From contig OZ316896.1 of assembly GCA_973895155.1 (NCBI GenBank), positions 10,912,001-10,976,000 of the forward strand: a DNA stretch of 64,000 bases. Reading direction: 5' to 3'. The notes below the pieces were generated by a model that saw only the letters and a list, made by a program, of their open reading frames with translations, did no database searches and was not told where the DNA came from. Every line of letters starts with the position of its first letter. The stretch's first letter is position 1. Made by a program: the position numbers and the translations under genes. Source of the DNA: Marsupella aquatica. Its lineage: Eukaryota > Marchantiophyta. Shown here in pieces: positions 53,830 to 64,000 of this stretch.

Positions 53830-54070
53830 TTGTGCAGAGTCTGGTAGCAAGCAGGCAAGGGTCTGATAGCAAGCAGGCAAACTTTTGCAGTACCTTCTTT
53901 GTTGGTTCGGGTGGCAAGCAGGCAAACTTTCGCAATACTTTCTTTGTTGGTTCGGGTAGCAACCAGGCACACTTTTGCAGTACTTTATTTGTTGGTTCTG
54001 GTAGCAACCAGGCAAACTTTCGCAATACTATCTTTGTTGGTTCTGGTAGCAACCGGGAAAACTTGGCCAG
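53830..54070. repeat. Minisatellite with exact 45-bp period
   Basis: GTTGGTTCGGGTAGCAACC-type units start at 53901, 53946, 53991 and 54036, exactly 45 bp apart, with two partial units before them (GGTAGCAAGCAGGCAA and GATAGCAAGCAGGCAAAC). Odd and even units alternate TTTTGCAGTA and TTTCGCAATA, so the higher-order period is 90 bp. As 45 is a multiple of three, frames stay open on both strands (plus 53766-54290; minus to 54163). I treat these as by-products. The array lies about 0.3 kb upstream of the GRAS start codon. Confidence 0.9.
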
Positions 54071-54299
54071 TGAAAGCTGGCAGCATAATGCATACTCTCC
54101 CCAAGTGTTGCTTCCATTGGCTTTACCACAGGAATCAAAATCATGGTTTGGGTTTAAAAACATTATGGTCTTCCATGAGAGTCCAAATCAAAGAATGAAG
54201 AAAGACAGGAAGGGAAAAGGACCAGAGCTTGTGCTATCCCCTGCAAAGAAGGCACGAGAAATTCAAACCTCACATCCAGTGAGATTATAGTATTTAAAA

Positions 54300-57200
54300 A
54301 TTAGAAGTGAGAGGACCCAAGAAGCCAAAATCTCGGAAGGTAGAGGCAGCAGATGTTTGAAGAGGCTTCAAATTTGGATGGACACATGGGAGCTATAGGA
54401 CTTCACTATGCAGTTCAGACCTGTCCCTCTTCTAACTCACTCTTGCCCCCATCGCACCAAAACCACACCAGGCATAAGTGCACCTCACCAGACTGGCTTT
54501 TGTTGCATGGGTCCCACCAAGCTATTTTTTCCAAAGTGACTGTAAAGCTAGGTGCACAAACCAAAGCCAGTTTTACGTTACATTCATATTAGTTAGTTCA
54601 CCAGTTGTCCATCTACAACCAGAGTTAGAGTGAGAATGTGTTGACCATGTTGGGTTAGGACAGGGTGTAAGCAAGAGAAATGCTAAGATCTTGGATGGAT
54701 AAATCCATGTTGGCTATTATGTCCTCTTGGAAGTAAATCCAAACATAAAATAAGATTTTGTCATTCTATCTTAAGGAACTTAAAGTCATGATGGACTGAT
54801 ATTTTGTCCATGAAACCCCCCAATCCCCCATGGACAAGCCAAGCTTGGATAATCTGGAGTAATACTTTGTTCTTTACACTTCTCTCCATAATTACCCTCT
54901 CACATCATTACTTCTGTCCAAAACGAATCTTCTGCATGATCACTTCTGTCCAAAAGATATCATGTCACTAACCAAAACCGTCTTGATTGCAAACTTAGAT
55001 TTAGTTGGGGGCTTTATTCTCTTAATATACTTTTCCCTCCCTAGTACTCTAACCCATGTTTTTAGAGTTCAAAAAAATACGAACAGTAAGGTACATTCAA
55101 GTATTTGAGCAACTTATCCGGCTTTTATGGTCAATGAAACTATGTGTGGACTAAACTTTCTTCAATTACAACAAAAAAAAACACAAAAAAGGTTCAAGAA
55201 TGTTATTTCTAATGGACTGCAAAAACCCAAAGAAAAGGGAAGCAAACAACACAATGGCCCCTGAACCAATGGAACAATTCACACCGGGAAAAATCTTGAT
55301 TTTCATTGTCTTCCTCTTGTCACTGGAGTGTAGTAATTTTGTCATTGCAAAGCTAAATGACATTTTAATTTGCAAAACATTTGTACCATCCTATTTTTCA
55401 TAGAGTGTCCCTCTTGTGTTAAGGAGATATTTGAATTATTTTTCTGTTGCAAAACTACTTCAGATTTTAATCTAAAGTAATATTGTTGAAAAATCATATT
55501 TTTCAGAGAACACTACTCTTTCCACAAAGAGCACTGTAAGTAATTTTCCACCCATTTAAATTGTCGATTACTTAGTATTTGCTTGTATACGGGTTTCCAT
55601 GCCCCATGACAGTTGCTACTGGCTAGCCTTAACCCGCCGTGACCCACCTTGGTTCCCCTTCCCCTTCCCCACTGCATTTTCCTGAGTAAAAATGAGGCCA
55701 AAAGTGTTGAATTTGTGTGAGGGGAGTGCGGAGCAAAAAACAACTTGTTTTTTGCCCCTCCCACACCTGCAATTCTGCCCTGCAATGGGGAAGAGGGGCT
55801 GAGGGGGGTCATATTGGGTTAAGCTGCCACTGTCCATATAAATAGCAGAAGGACAAGCTCAGGTCAGTGTCCCTTCCCCATCTGATTCAAATGGCCCAGA
55901 AATCAAAGAGAAAACCCTCAATAAATCCAGCATTGGAAGCCTTCCCTCTAGTGGCTTTCTTTGGGGAAAATTGAACCATGTTTCAGAAGTCTTGGAGTAT
56001 TCTTAAGTGCCTTCAAGGAGTACTCTTTTTTTTAAGCCCAATGGGAGACTATATAAAAGCTTGGCATTTAGTCGCTGGCCGTCAAGTACCTCGGTAGTTT
56101 TAGAGTGCTAGAGAGGCCAGCTGCACCTCTATGTTTGAATCAATCACCATAGTGACATCCCTCTTCATGCAAAAATAATTAATTATTAAAATTTTGGACG
56201 TGAGTGACAAAATATTCCAGAGTGCTTGTGAAACCTAGAACGAATTTTTTATCCAAACTCTAATAATATTATAGACATGCTGATGTAAACACAGACTTTT
56301 GAGTGTATGCTTTATTTTAAAATAAAAAACTAAAACAGGTGAATAATATTCTGGCGTTGAGTTTCTTCCTGCAATAAAAAATATTTAGTGCAAGTCCTGC
56401 GTCAACCGGATGACATTACTGTAAGAGGAGCTCTGACCAAAGTCTTTGTCAATCCGACGACTGTAAAATAGAGCTGTTTGCTACCCAATGCTAAATATGT
56501 TTTGACAACTTTATCTGCTTGGTTAGTCCATTCTATCGGTAGGTACCAGATTTTTGTTGTCGTTGTGGTTCATGACCCCCTGTTTCTTGCTTTCCATCGT
56601 TACTAATAAAACGTAAACTGCAGCTTACTTTTCACAAGCTAGGGTCTAGAGTGAAGCCTCTAGACCGTTAACTTTATGGTCATCATGTGTATGGTCATCA
56701 TATACATGGGAAAAATTTATGACATGTACATTAAAAAAATATAGGTATTATGGCCTCACCACAACATATGTGCATAGAACATGGATGTGCATACAAAATG
56801 CCTGTGCACATCAAGGAGAATGATATATTATATATGACTATTCAAATGATGGGTTTTTTTATCATTTTATTAATCTTCAAAGAATATGAATCTAAAATAT
56901 ATTTTGATAATCTTTTTATTGTCCTCTCCCCTATTCACGTTCAAAGAACGGGTAGCAGAGCTGAGGAGCATTGTTGACACCTAATGCATCAATTGCAATT
57001 TAATCGCCAACAAAGAACTCGTCGTATGCACTGCAAATTGTGGATTTCCGGTTTGCCGGATTTTAACTTCCCCAATATTTTGGATTCGTGCACAACTTTC
57101 AAATTTTGACAACCTCAACATCTCCCTCCTTCAGTGCACAAATCTGAAATCCATTGACACTGCCTCGTTTGAATCTTTGTATATATGTGATCGTGCATTT

Positions 57201-58480
57201 GACATTTTAGTACGAACCCTGGTCTTTGTGACAAGGTTTAGCACAAGATTGCTGATTACTTGCAGTCCATTCTTGACAAGCCCACTTCTTCTTCCGTAGG
57301 CTCACACTTGTTGAGCACAATGTCAAGCACATCAGGGAGCCAGGGTTTGGGAGAGAAGGTTTTGAGAGAAGCTAAGATTTTGCAAAAATACAAATCTAAG
57401 GCCATTGTGATGAAATCCATGTTGGTTTCCCCAAGGAGATCACTACACCAAATCTGACCAAACAGTTCAAGCCTTACAAAAAACGAGCAACAAGCAAGCT
57501 CTTGAAGTCAAAAATGGCACTGGAACAGGGATCACAGAGGAAGACTCATTGGCTGGGATGAGCTTAGAGGACAAACTTAACCGCCTCAGTCCCGCCTGAG
57601 TCCTCATTTTGAGCAAATGAATATTCTTTTGGGGGCAAAACCAAATGTTAATCCACCACTTGTTGGTGATGTTGGCGTTGAAATTTAGACTTTGTCATGA
57701 CTGAAGAGGAATCTGGGGAATTGGAGATTGTGGGTGATTGGAAGAACTCCTGCCCAAATATTGCACAACAACACGGTCCAACCATTTAAGGATATTTATA
57801 ATATGTTTCAATTCAGGATTTTGTGTATAAGTTACATGTACCAGATATTTTAATTCAATCTCATATTTGCCTGGGTGAAACAGATACGCCTAGCTTGCAC
57901 CATTGTCAACTCCATCTGTTTACACATTAGTACCAGCAGTGCATCACATTTCTACACCTTCAACTTTAGGACGGGCAGCCCCATTTGATGATGGCTTCTA
58001 GAAGATGCAGGACATGCATTGGGGCCAATGCCACCATGCCTCTCTCAAGTTTGTACGAGGTTTGCAGGTGTGAACACAGGGGAAAATGTGCCCGGCCCCA
58101 TAGAGAGTGCCACTACAAGGCCACGAGGAGGCCTCGAAGGCTCTAAAGCCTTCCTTTTAAGCAAGCTACGCGCAAAGATTCAATCTTAAATCTGATTATT
58201 GGAGGAATTGATTGTAAGTTGTGACAAGTGGAAGAGCCAAAACATTGTTGAGTGACGTGAAGTCAAAACCCAAGCTCAGGCTGAGGCTTGGCCAAGCACC
58301 AATTGGACAAGAAGCAACAACTAGCCCTAGAAGCCTTTCGTGTAGAGAACTCCTTGAAGAAAGTGAAAATGGAGCAACAACATGCATTCAGGTTGGATAA
58401 AGCAGTTTAGCTAGGCAAATTGCATTGTTGACCACTTTGTTAGGGCCCAACAAGTCACTTGATGAGATCTAGGATCTTGT
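54300..58480. other. Gene-poor stretch
   Basis: No protein family recognised. A TATA-like CTATATAAAAG at 56050 is followed by a G/C-mixed leader-like sequence and could be a promoter or a lone LTR edge, without further support. Short frames at 55513-55837 (minus) and 57260-57457 (plus) are unassigned. Confidence 0.4.
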
Positions 58481-58486
58481 TACAAT

Positions 58487-58831
58487 TGTTGAGCATAGAT
58501 GACGATCGCAACGGCAAGCCCATGAACCATCCAACGCACAATAGTCGACACAGAGAGATACGTGGTTCACCTCCACATGAGGCTACATCCACGGGAACAC
58601 ACATGAGCTTTACTGCACTCTAGGCCGACCGGCCATACCAAGCATCCACAGCGCAAGCTCTCTCTATCTCTCAACTAGCTCCGTAACAATGAGCCTGAGT
58701 TCCCACTCTCCAAGCAAACACCGCTTGGTTATAGAGTGTGCACAGCATGACTAACCTAACCAAGTCTGCGACTAAGGTTAGCCTTAACTACGGTGCAGTC
58801 GTGACTCTAGACTTAGGAGTAAATCCTAACA
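58487..58831 (-). repeat. 3' LTR of copia copy 2
   Basis: 345 bp, beginning TGTTAGGATTTACTCC and ending GCTCAACA in minus orientation. The right half (R/U5 part, TACGTGGTTCACCTCC, CACAATAGTCGAC) matches copy 1. The U3 half is diverged and lacks the 18-bp TAGGTACAACTA array, which accounts for most of the 130-bp length difference. It abuts a polypurine tract AAGGGGGAGAT at 58832-58842. Confidence 0.88.
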
Positions 58832-59022
58832 ATCTCCCCCTTGACTCTGGTCTAGGGGAGGGTAAAGACTGCTACCAATATGATTGCTCAGCGGGAAGTT
58901 CTGGAAAGAAAATCCAAACTGGGTTTTCCCTCTTTATACGAGAGTAGACCATAACTAAGCCGTAGCCTATACAAGGAATGAGCAAAAGCATATCTCATTA
59001 TCTACACAAATGTTAAGTAACC

Positions 59023-62000
59023 CTACTGGTGAGGCAATTGCAAAACCTGCAACACATCACGGTGTCTAGAAAAACTCTCCAAAAGAATCACTTTGGTAAA
59101 AGTGTCAGCCGGGTTGAGTTTACTGTCAATCTTGACTAGCCCAAACATATTATCAGACACAGCTTGCCTGATAAAATGGTACCTGACGTCAATGTGCTTC
59201 ACTCTGCTATCCATCACCTGGTTCACAGCAAGGTGCCAGAGCGCACTCTGACTATCACAATGGAGCTTCACATTCCCTTGTGGCAATCCCATCTCAGTGA
59301 TCAGTCTATTCAACCAAATCGCTTCCTTTGCTGCTTCCACTGCTGCAACATACTCCGCTTCTGTAGTAGACTAAGCAATACACTTCTACAAAGTAGACCT
59401 CCAACTTATGCATCCACCTCCCAGTGTGAACACATAACCTGTTGTTGACCTCCTCCGATCCAGATCCTGTGCATAGTCAGCATCTACATAGCCCATCAAT
59501 GATCTAGCATTATTAGCATGTGCATCAAACAATAAACCATGATCCACTGTACCCTTCAAATACCGAATAATCCACTTCACTGCTTCCCAATGTACCTTCC
59601 CTGGATTCGACATGTACCTGCTCACCTTGCCCATAGCCATGGCAAGATCAGGTCTAGTGCAAGTCATCAAATACATGAGACTCCCCACTGCCTTGTCATA
59701 TGGAACCTTTGACATCAACCCCTTCTCTGTGTCATCCGTAGGATAGAAAGCTGATGACAACTTGAAGTGTGGAGCCAACGGGGTACTTACTGGCTTGCTA
59801 TCCCCCATGTTGAACCTTGCAATTACCTTCCTTGCATAATTGCTCTGCGTCAACCATAGTTTACCAGCCTTCAAGTCCCTAGTGATCTTCATACCCAAAA
59901 TTCTCTTAGCTGGCCCTAAGTCCTTCATTTTAAACTCTGCACTAAACAGTGCCTTGAGCTTAACAATCTCAGACCTATCCTTGGCCGCAATAAGCATGTC
60001 ATCCACGTAATATACTAAAACAATGAACCCAAAAACAGCATTCTTCACCGGTTTAAGATACACACATGGGTCAAACACACTCCTGTGAAAGCCTTGTGCA
60101 CGGATCCAATCATCAAACCGCTTATTCCATTGTCTTGGTGATTGCTTCAACCCATGCAAGGATCTCAACAATCTGCAAACCAAATCCTCTTGCCCTTTCT
60201 TCACAAAACCTAGCGGCTGTCTCATGACGATCACCTCTTCCAAGGTGCCATAGAGGAAAGTTGTGACAACATCCATCTGATCTAGCAGCAGACCAAACAT
60301 AACAACAAGCACACACAATAGCCGTATTGTTGAGTACTTAGCAACTGGTGAGAGGACCTCATTGTAATCCACACCTTTTTCCTGTGTGAATCCCTTGGCT
60401 ACCAATCTAGCCTTGTAGACCTTCAATCCATCTCCTGTGGACTGATCCTTCAGCTTGTATATCCACTTGCTGTCCACCACTTGCTGTCCCTCAGGCAGCT
60501 TGACAAGCTCCCAAGTTTTGTTGTCCTTTAGTGACTGCATCTCCATTTGCATTGCTGTAGTCCACTCCTGCTTCTCCTTTGAAGCACTTGCTTCATGAAA
60601 TGAAGAAGGTTTTTCTTCTTCCAAAATCAATGCATCACCCTCATCATCAGTAACAAAGTCCTCCTCTTGCAACTGAGATGAATCAACCTACTGTCCATAC
60701 CTTGGTGGAGCGCGTACAGTGCGACCAGATATTCTTCTAGCCGATGACTCCGGTTGATCTGCGTGTGCTGGTACAATCTGAAGCTCAGCAACATCCACTT
60801 GCTGCTCACCAGCATCAACAAACTCCTCTGGTTTCTCTAGCACAGGAACCAACTCCATAATTGGAGCAACTCCTTCTCTCTGGTCATGCACCTCATGACC
60901 AATCTCCCCCTCAACGAGATCCGGGATAGGAGATTTTCCTTTGTCAGTACGGGAGACTTGAGTATTCTCCCCCTCATTCAATAATCTGGATTCATTGAAG
61001 GAAACATCCCTACTGACAACGAGCTTACAGGCGATAGGATCCCATAGCCTATAAACTTTCACACCAATCCGGTACCCAAGAAAAATACATTTCTTGGAGG
61101 TAGGATCCAACTTGGTCCTATTCTGCTTTGGTGTGAGAGCATATGCATCACTTCCAAAAACTACCAAGCCATGATAGTTTGCTTGCCGCTTATAGCGTAT
61201 CTCAAACGGCGTTTGGAAATTGATAGCACTAGAAGGAGAAAGATTTACCAAATAAGTTACGGTATTGAGAGCTTCGGCCTAAAATTCCTGTGGTAAACCC
61301 GATTGGCTCAACATACTCTGTGACCGCTCCAATAGTGTCTGATTGAGCCTCTCAGTTACACCATTCTACTGCGGAGTATAAACTGTGGTGAGATGGCGAG
61401 TTATCCCCTGTTCTGAACAGTAGTCTTCAAATACCATTGAAGTGTACTCCCCGTCGTTGTCTGACCTCAGACTCTTCACCCTTGTATCCAAACACTTGAC
61501 CATGTTTCCAGTCTGATTCTCCACCTGGGCCTTCCACTTCTTAAAAATGGGCAAGACATCAGACTTATGCGTCATGAAATAAATTCACACAAATCTTGAG
61601 TAATTGTCAATAAATGATACATAGTACAACTTTCCAGAGTGTGAGGGAGTCGGAAATGGACCCCACACGTCACTATGTATGTACTCAAAAACTACTTTGG
61701 AACGATGAGTTCCAACACCGAAAGCACGACGATGCTGCTTTCCAAGAATGCAATGCTCACAGAACTCTAATTTACAAGAATGCAAATCAGAAATGAGTCC
61801 ATTCTTCCGTAAGATAGCCAAACCCTTTGCACTCATGTGGGCTAGCCATGAATGCCCAGTTGAGTCATCTCCTCATGAGACTTGGTTACATTGGCCTTTC
61901 CACATACAGTATTGCCCTATGACACATACAAATTCTTTTGTCTCCTTCAAAATCACTGTCTCTCTCGATCTAACTTGAAGTTCACCATCAATAACGCTCC

Positions 62001-62370
62001 ATTGATGATCATTTGAATTCAACACACCGAGTGAAATCAGATTCTTACGCATGCCAGGTACATACCTGACTCCGGACACTGTGCGTACAGCACCATCAAA
62101 CATTTGAATCTTCACAGACCCAATTCCCTCAATTTGACAGGAGTGATCATTTCCCATCAGAACTGAAAAACTCACAAATGTAATAAATGTGAAAAGAGCA
62201 AGCACAATCAAGAATCCGCACATCATCTGCTCTTCTAGATGACGTGCACAGGGCATACCCCTGGCTTCATAATACATACTCATCATTGAGTAAATCAGCT
62301 TCTCCATCAGCCCTAGCCACATTTGCTGATGAAGACTCAGTTGCCCTTCCCTTACAATCTCGCTTGAAGT
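59023..62370 (-). pseudogene. Copia copy 2 Pol remnants
   Basis: RNase H (ADYAQDLDRRRSTTGY; TKVILLESFSRH), RT with YYVDDMLIAAKD, integrase (HSDVWGPFPTPS; LRSDNDGEY) and protease (ILDCACSF) are present. Stops: TAG at 59371-59373 and 59386-59388 (both CAG in copy 1), TAG at 60688-60690 and 61279-61281 (both TGG in copy 1), and TAG at 61366-61368, the same site as in copy 1. TGA at 62267-62269 is the shared gag/pol stop. The protease-integrase junction has a further frame break near 61900. The protease lacks a 27-bp piece (SYSISNGS region) flanked in copy 1 by direct repeats. The 1-bp insertion seen in copy 1 RT is absent here. Confidence 0.92.
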
Positions 62371-63278
62371 GTCCAACTTGGTTGCACTTCTAACATGTCA
62401 CCTGCCTCCTCTGAGGGGATTTACCCTTGGACTTAGATCTGGATTTAGATCTTATCTGGGTTCTACGGTTCCCAAGTTGGTCGCTGCATACTCCTCCCAC
62501 GGTTAATATTGAGGGCAGCACCAGATGATGAAGGCTGTGACGTGATGTGCATCTTCTGTTGAAGATTGTCACTAAGCAGAGAACTTACCATGTCATTGTA
62601 TGAAATGGTATCCCTATCACGATGCAACAACACCCGTGATAGGGACTGGTAAGATGGAGGCAATGAACTGAGAAGCTGTAGAGCCTTCGTCTCATCATTC
62701 AAAGTCTTCCCAAGGTTTTCCAAGTCAACGATCATGTTGTTGAAAACATCCACATGGTCCTGCAATTTTGTACCGGATTCCTTCATCCTGAAACTCATCA
62801 GTTTGTAGGAAGTATAGAGCCGGTTCGACAATTCTTTGCGGTGATACTTGCTCTGCAATTCCGCAAACAAGGACATGCAATCCTTATGTGCACCCAACTG
62901 CTTGATGATGGGAGGCATGAGATAGAGTGTAACACACCACACTCCCTGCTCCTGCATGCGGTCTCATTGTTTCTCATCAACATCGTCTTCACGAGGGCTC
63001 AGCAGTTGGCCCATTTTTGACGCATAGAGCACTCCCTTCACCTGCTTCCCCCATAACAAGTAGTCAGATCGCCCATCATACTTTGTCACTTCATACTTGG
63101 GTCCCCCAAGCTTGAAAGTCTCCATCTTCTTCTTTGGCACTACCGTGAGCTTTGGTAGTAGTACTGCTTCCTCCACCACACGCCGCACCGGTGATGGTAC
63201 CGGTGTCACGTGCTCTTCCTTCTGCCCCTCAAACCGCCGTGTAGCCCACGAAGCTAGGAGTCCAATACTGAAAACCAA
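62371..63278 (-). pseudogene. Copia copy 2 Gag, start codon deleted
   Basis: Matches copy 1 Gag from RRFEGQKEEHVTPVPSPVRR through SNRLYTSYKLMSFRMKESG to the CCHC segment. About 125 bp that hold the copy 1 gag ATG and first codons are deleted at the GCGGCGG/CCGCGGAGG similarity. A TGG-to-TGA change (DEKQ-W-DRM, near 62965) and a frame break near 62470 also disrupt it. It cannot make Gag. Confidence 0.88.
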
Positions 63279-63575
63279 AATTGAAATCGAAATGCGACGG
63301 AAAAGTTATACAAATTTTGGTCGGGGTGGGTAAAACCTTGGGAAACTCCCCCGTTTTGACCACCTCAGGGAATAACCAAAATGTTAAGTACAACCCGTCG
63401 TCGGAATCGCAATTCAATCGGTGCGCCGCATTGCTAACTTCAATGGCTACGACCTCGCCAAAAAACAACCAAAAAAGTTTCCGTTTGGCACGCGGAATCT
63501 TTGTCAGACGGCCAAAAATAGCTCTCTGTTTTTTGGGGAATATTCTGTGTACAGTACCGCAGGTCTCACAAGGGG

Positions 63576-64000
63576 CCGTTCTCCCTGTCCAAACGGTTAA
63601 AATGCCCGGTCACCGGGCCTGGGATAGCCAATTAAAAGAGCCCGCAAGAAAAAGACAAAAAATTGGTCCTAAAAGGGGTGTAACTTCCCCTAAACAAAAA
63701 TATGCCCTAAAAACGTGCATCCGCATCACGTATATGCGAGTCGGGCCAGGCGCGGTACGAGGCGTACAGGGGCGTAGACAAGGTCATGGCAGGCTGCTAC
63801 GGTTGTGTAAGCAGCCAAATACAAAGGAGGGCAGGGCCGGGCCGAGGTACCTCGGGGGGAGCAGCCGAAAGGGCAAAGCCGCAAAGCGGCTGCCAGCTAA
63901 AGGGAGCGCGAAGGGGAGGGATCGGCGAGGGCTGCGAGAGGGTAGGCAGCCGCTGGGCAGCAGAAAATGCGTCGGCCGGCACTGCGTAAACAATCTCAGC
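63576..64000. other. GC-rich sequence beyond the truncated copia copy
   Basis: GC-rich with GGCCGGGCCGAGG and GGCAGCCGC words; it shares nothing with the copy 1 leader. Open on several frames because stops are rare at this composition. No domain recognised. It could be part of another element or a rearranged leader. Confidence 0.4.

Larger units (their letters stand above)
58487..63575 (-). mobile_element. Ty1/copia element, copy 2 (older, same family as copy 1)
   Basis: Minus-strand element with one LTR in the window (58487-58831), then RNase H, RT, integrase, protease and gag in reverse coordinate order, matching copy 1 along its coding length. It has several stops, an internal deletion in the protease region and a deletion that removes the gag ATG. 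The leader matches copy 1 (17225-17545) up to about 63565, after which similarity stops, so the 5' LTR and most of the leader are missing or replaced. The 5' target duplication therefore cannot be checked. Confidence 0.93.

Noticed and set aside
53766-54290. Plus-strand 174-codon frame across the 45-bp minisatellite
   Set aside because: Period divisible by three keeps both strands open; no domain, no signal peptide, no support outside the repeat.
19572-61368. Reassignment of UAG to glutamine, suggested by many TAG codons at Gln positions
   Set aside because: TAG serves as a normal stop for the YbaB gene and the RT frame of copy 1. Stops from TGG (TAG and TGA) and frameshifts also occur, so mutation explains the pattern better.

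Overview
The window looks like nuclear DNA of a land plant, probably a non-seed lineage such as a bryophyte, lycophyte or fern; the exact clade cannot be read from the sequence. The grounds are a GRAS transcription factor of the LISCL type, a chloroplast-targeted YbaB/EbfC protein, Ty1/copia elements with the plant initiator-Met primer site, and MULE, Ulp1 and DUF7869-like mobile genes. Only two genes look like ordinary, intact host genes: the YbaB gene at 2963-3535 (minus) and the GRAS gene at 51467-53626 (minus). Almost everything else is repeat, transposon or decayed coding sequence.

Left part (1-14 kb): the YbaB gene; an ~85-bp minisatellite (3.87-4.53 kb); two copies of a dispersed repeat ('family A'); a decayed Mutator-like transposase (6.6-8.65 kb, minus); an array of GGACGCTT/AAAGCGTC dyads (10.28-10.87 kb); and two of three copies of a ~300-bp MITE with 14-bp inverted ends and 8-bp target duplications.

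Middle (14-36 kb): a minus-strand locus read right to left. It runs acidic/coiled-coil region (26.4-25.3 kb), a middle domain, a Ulp1-type cysteine protease with all catalytic residues, and three tandem HAD domains of the FCP1/NIF type with degrading active sites. A 6.6-kb Ty1/copia element with nearly identical LTRs (15978-22581) sits between HAD-1 and HAD-2, probably in an intron. The third MITE sits inside the HAD-2 exon, and removing it with one target copy restores the reading frame. To the right lies a 254-bp tandem repeat array. A 4.7-kb element carrying one 1160-codon ORF (29167-33895) splits this array exactly, with 5-6 bp of target duplicated. A small zinc-finger-like ORF (34686-35228, minus) may be an upstream exon or a separate gene.

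Right part (36-64 kb): a two-exon DUF7869-like mobile gene (36.4-39.8 kb, plus); a long gene-poor stretch with an AT-rich island (48.1-49.5 kb); the GRAS gene; a 45-bp minisatellite (53.8-54.1 kb); and a second, older, minus-strand copy of the same copia family (58.5-63.6 kb).

Two themes connect the regions. Many coding losses are C-to-T type changes (CAG to TAG, TGG to TAG or TGA), as expected from cytosine methylation and deamination. A TCACGCG...CGCGTGA dyad recurs in introns and repeats from 14 to 36 kb and marks that block as having a shared history.
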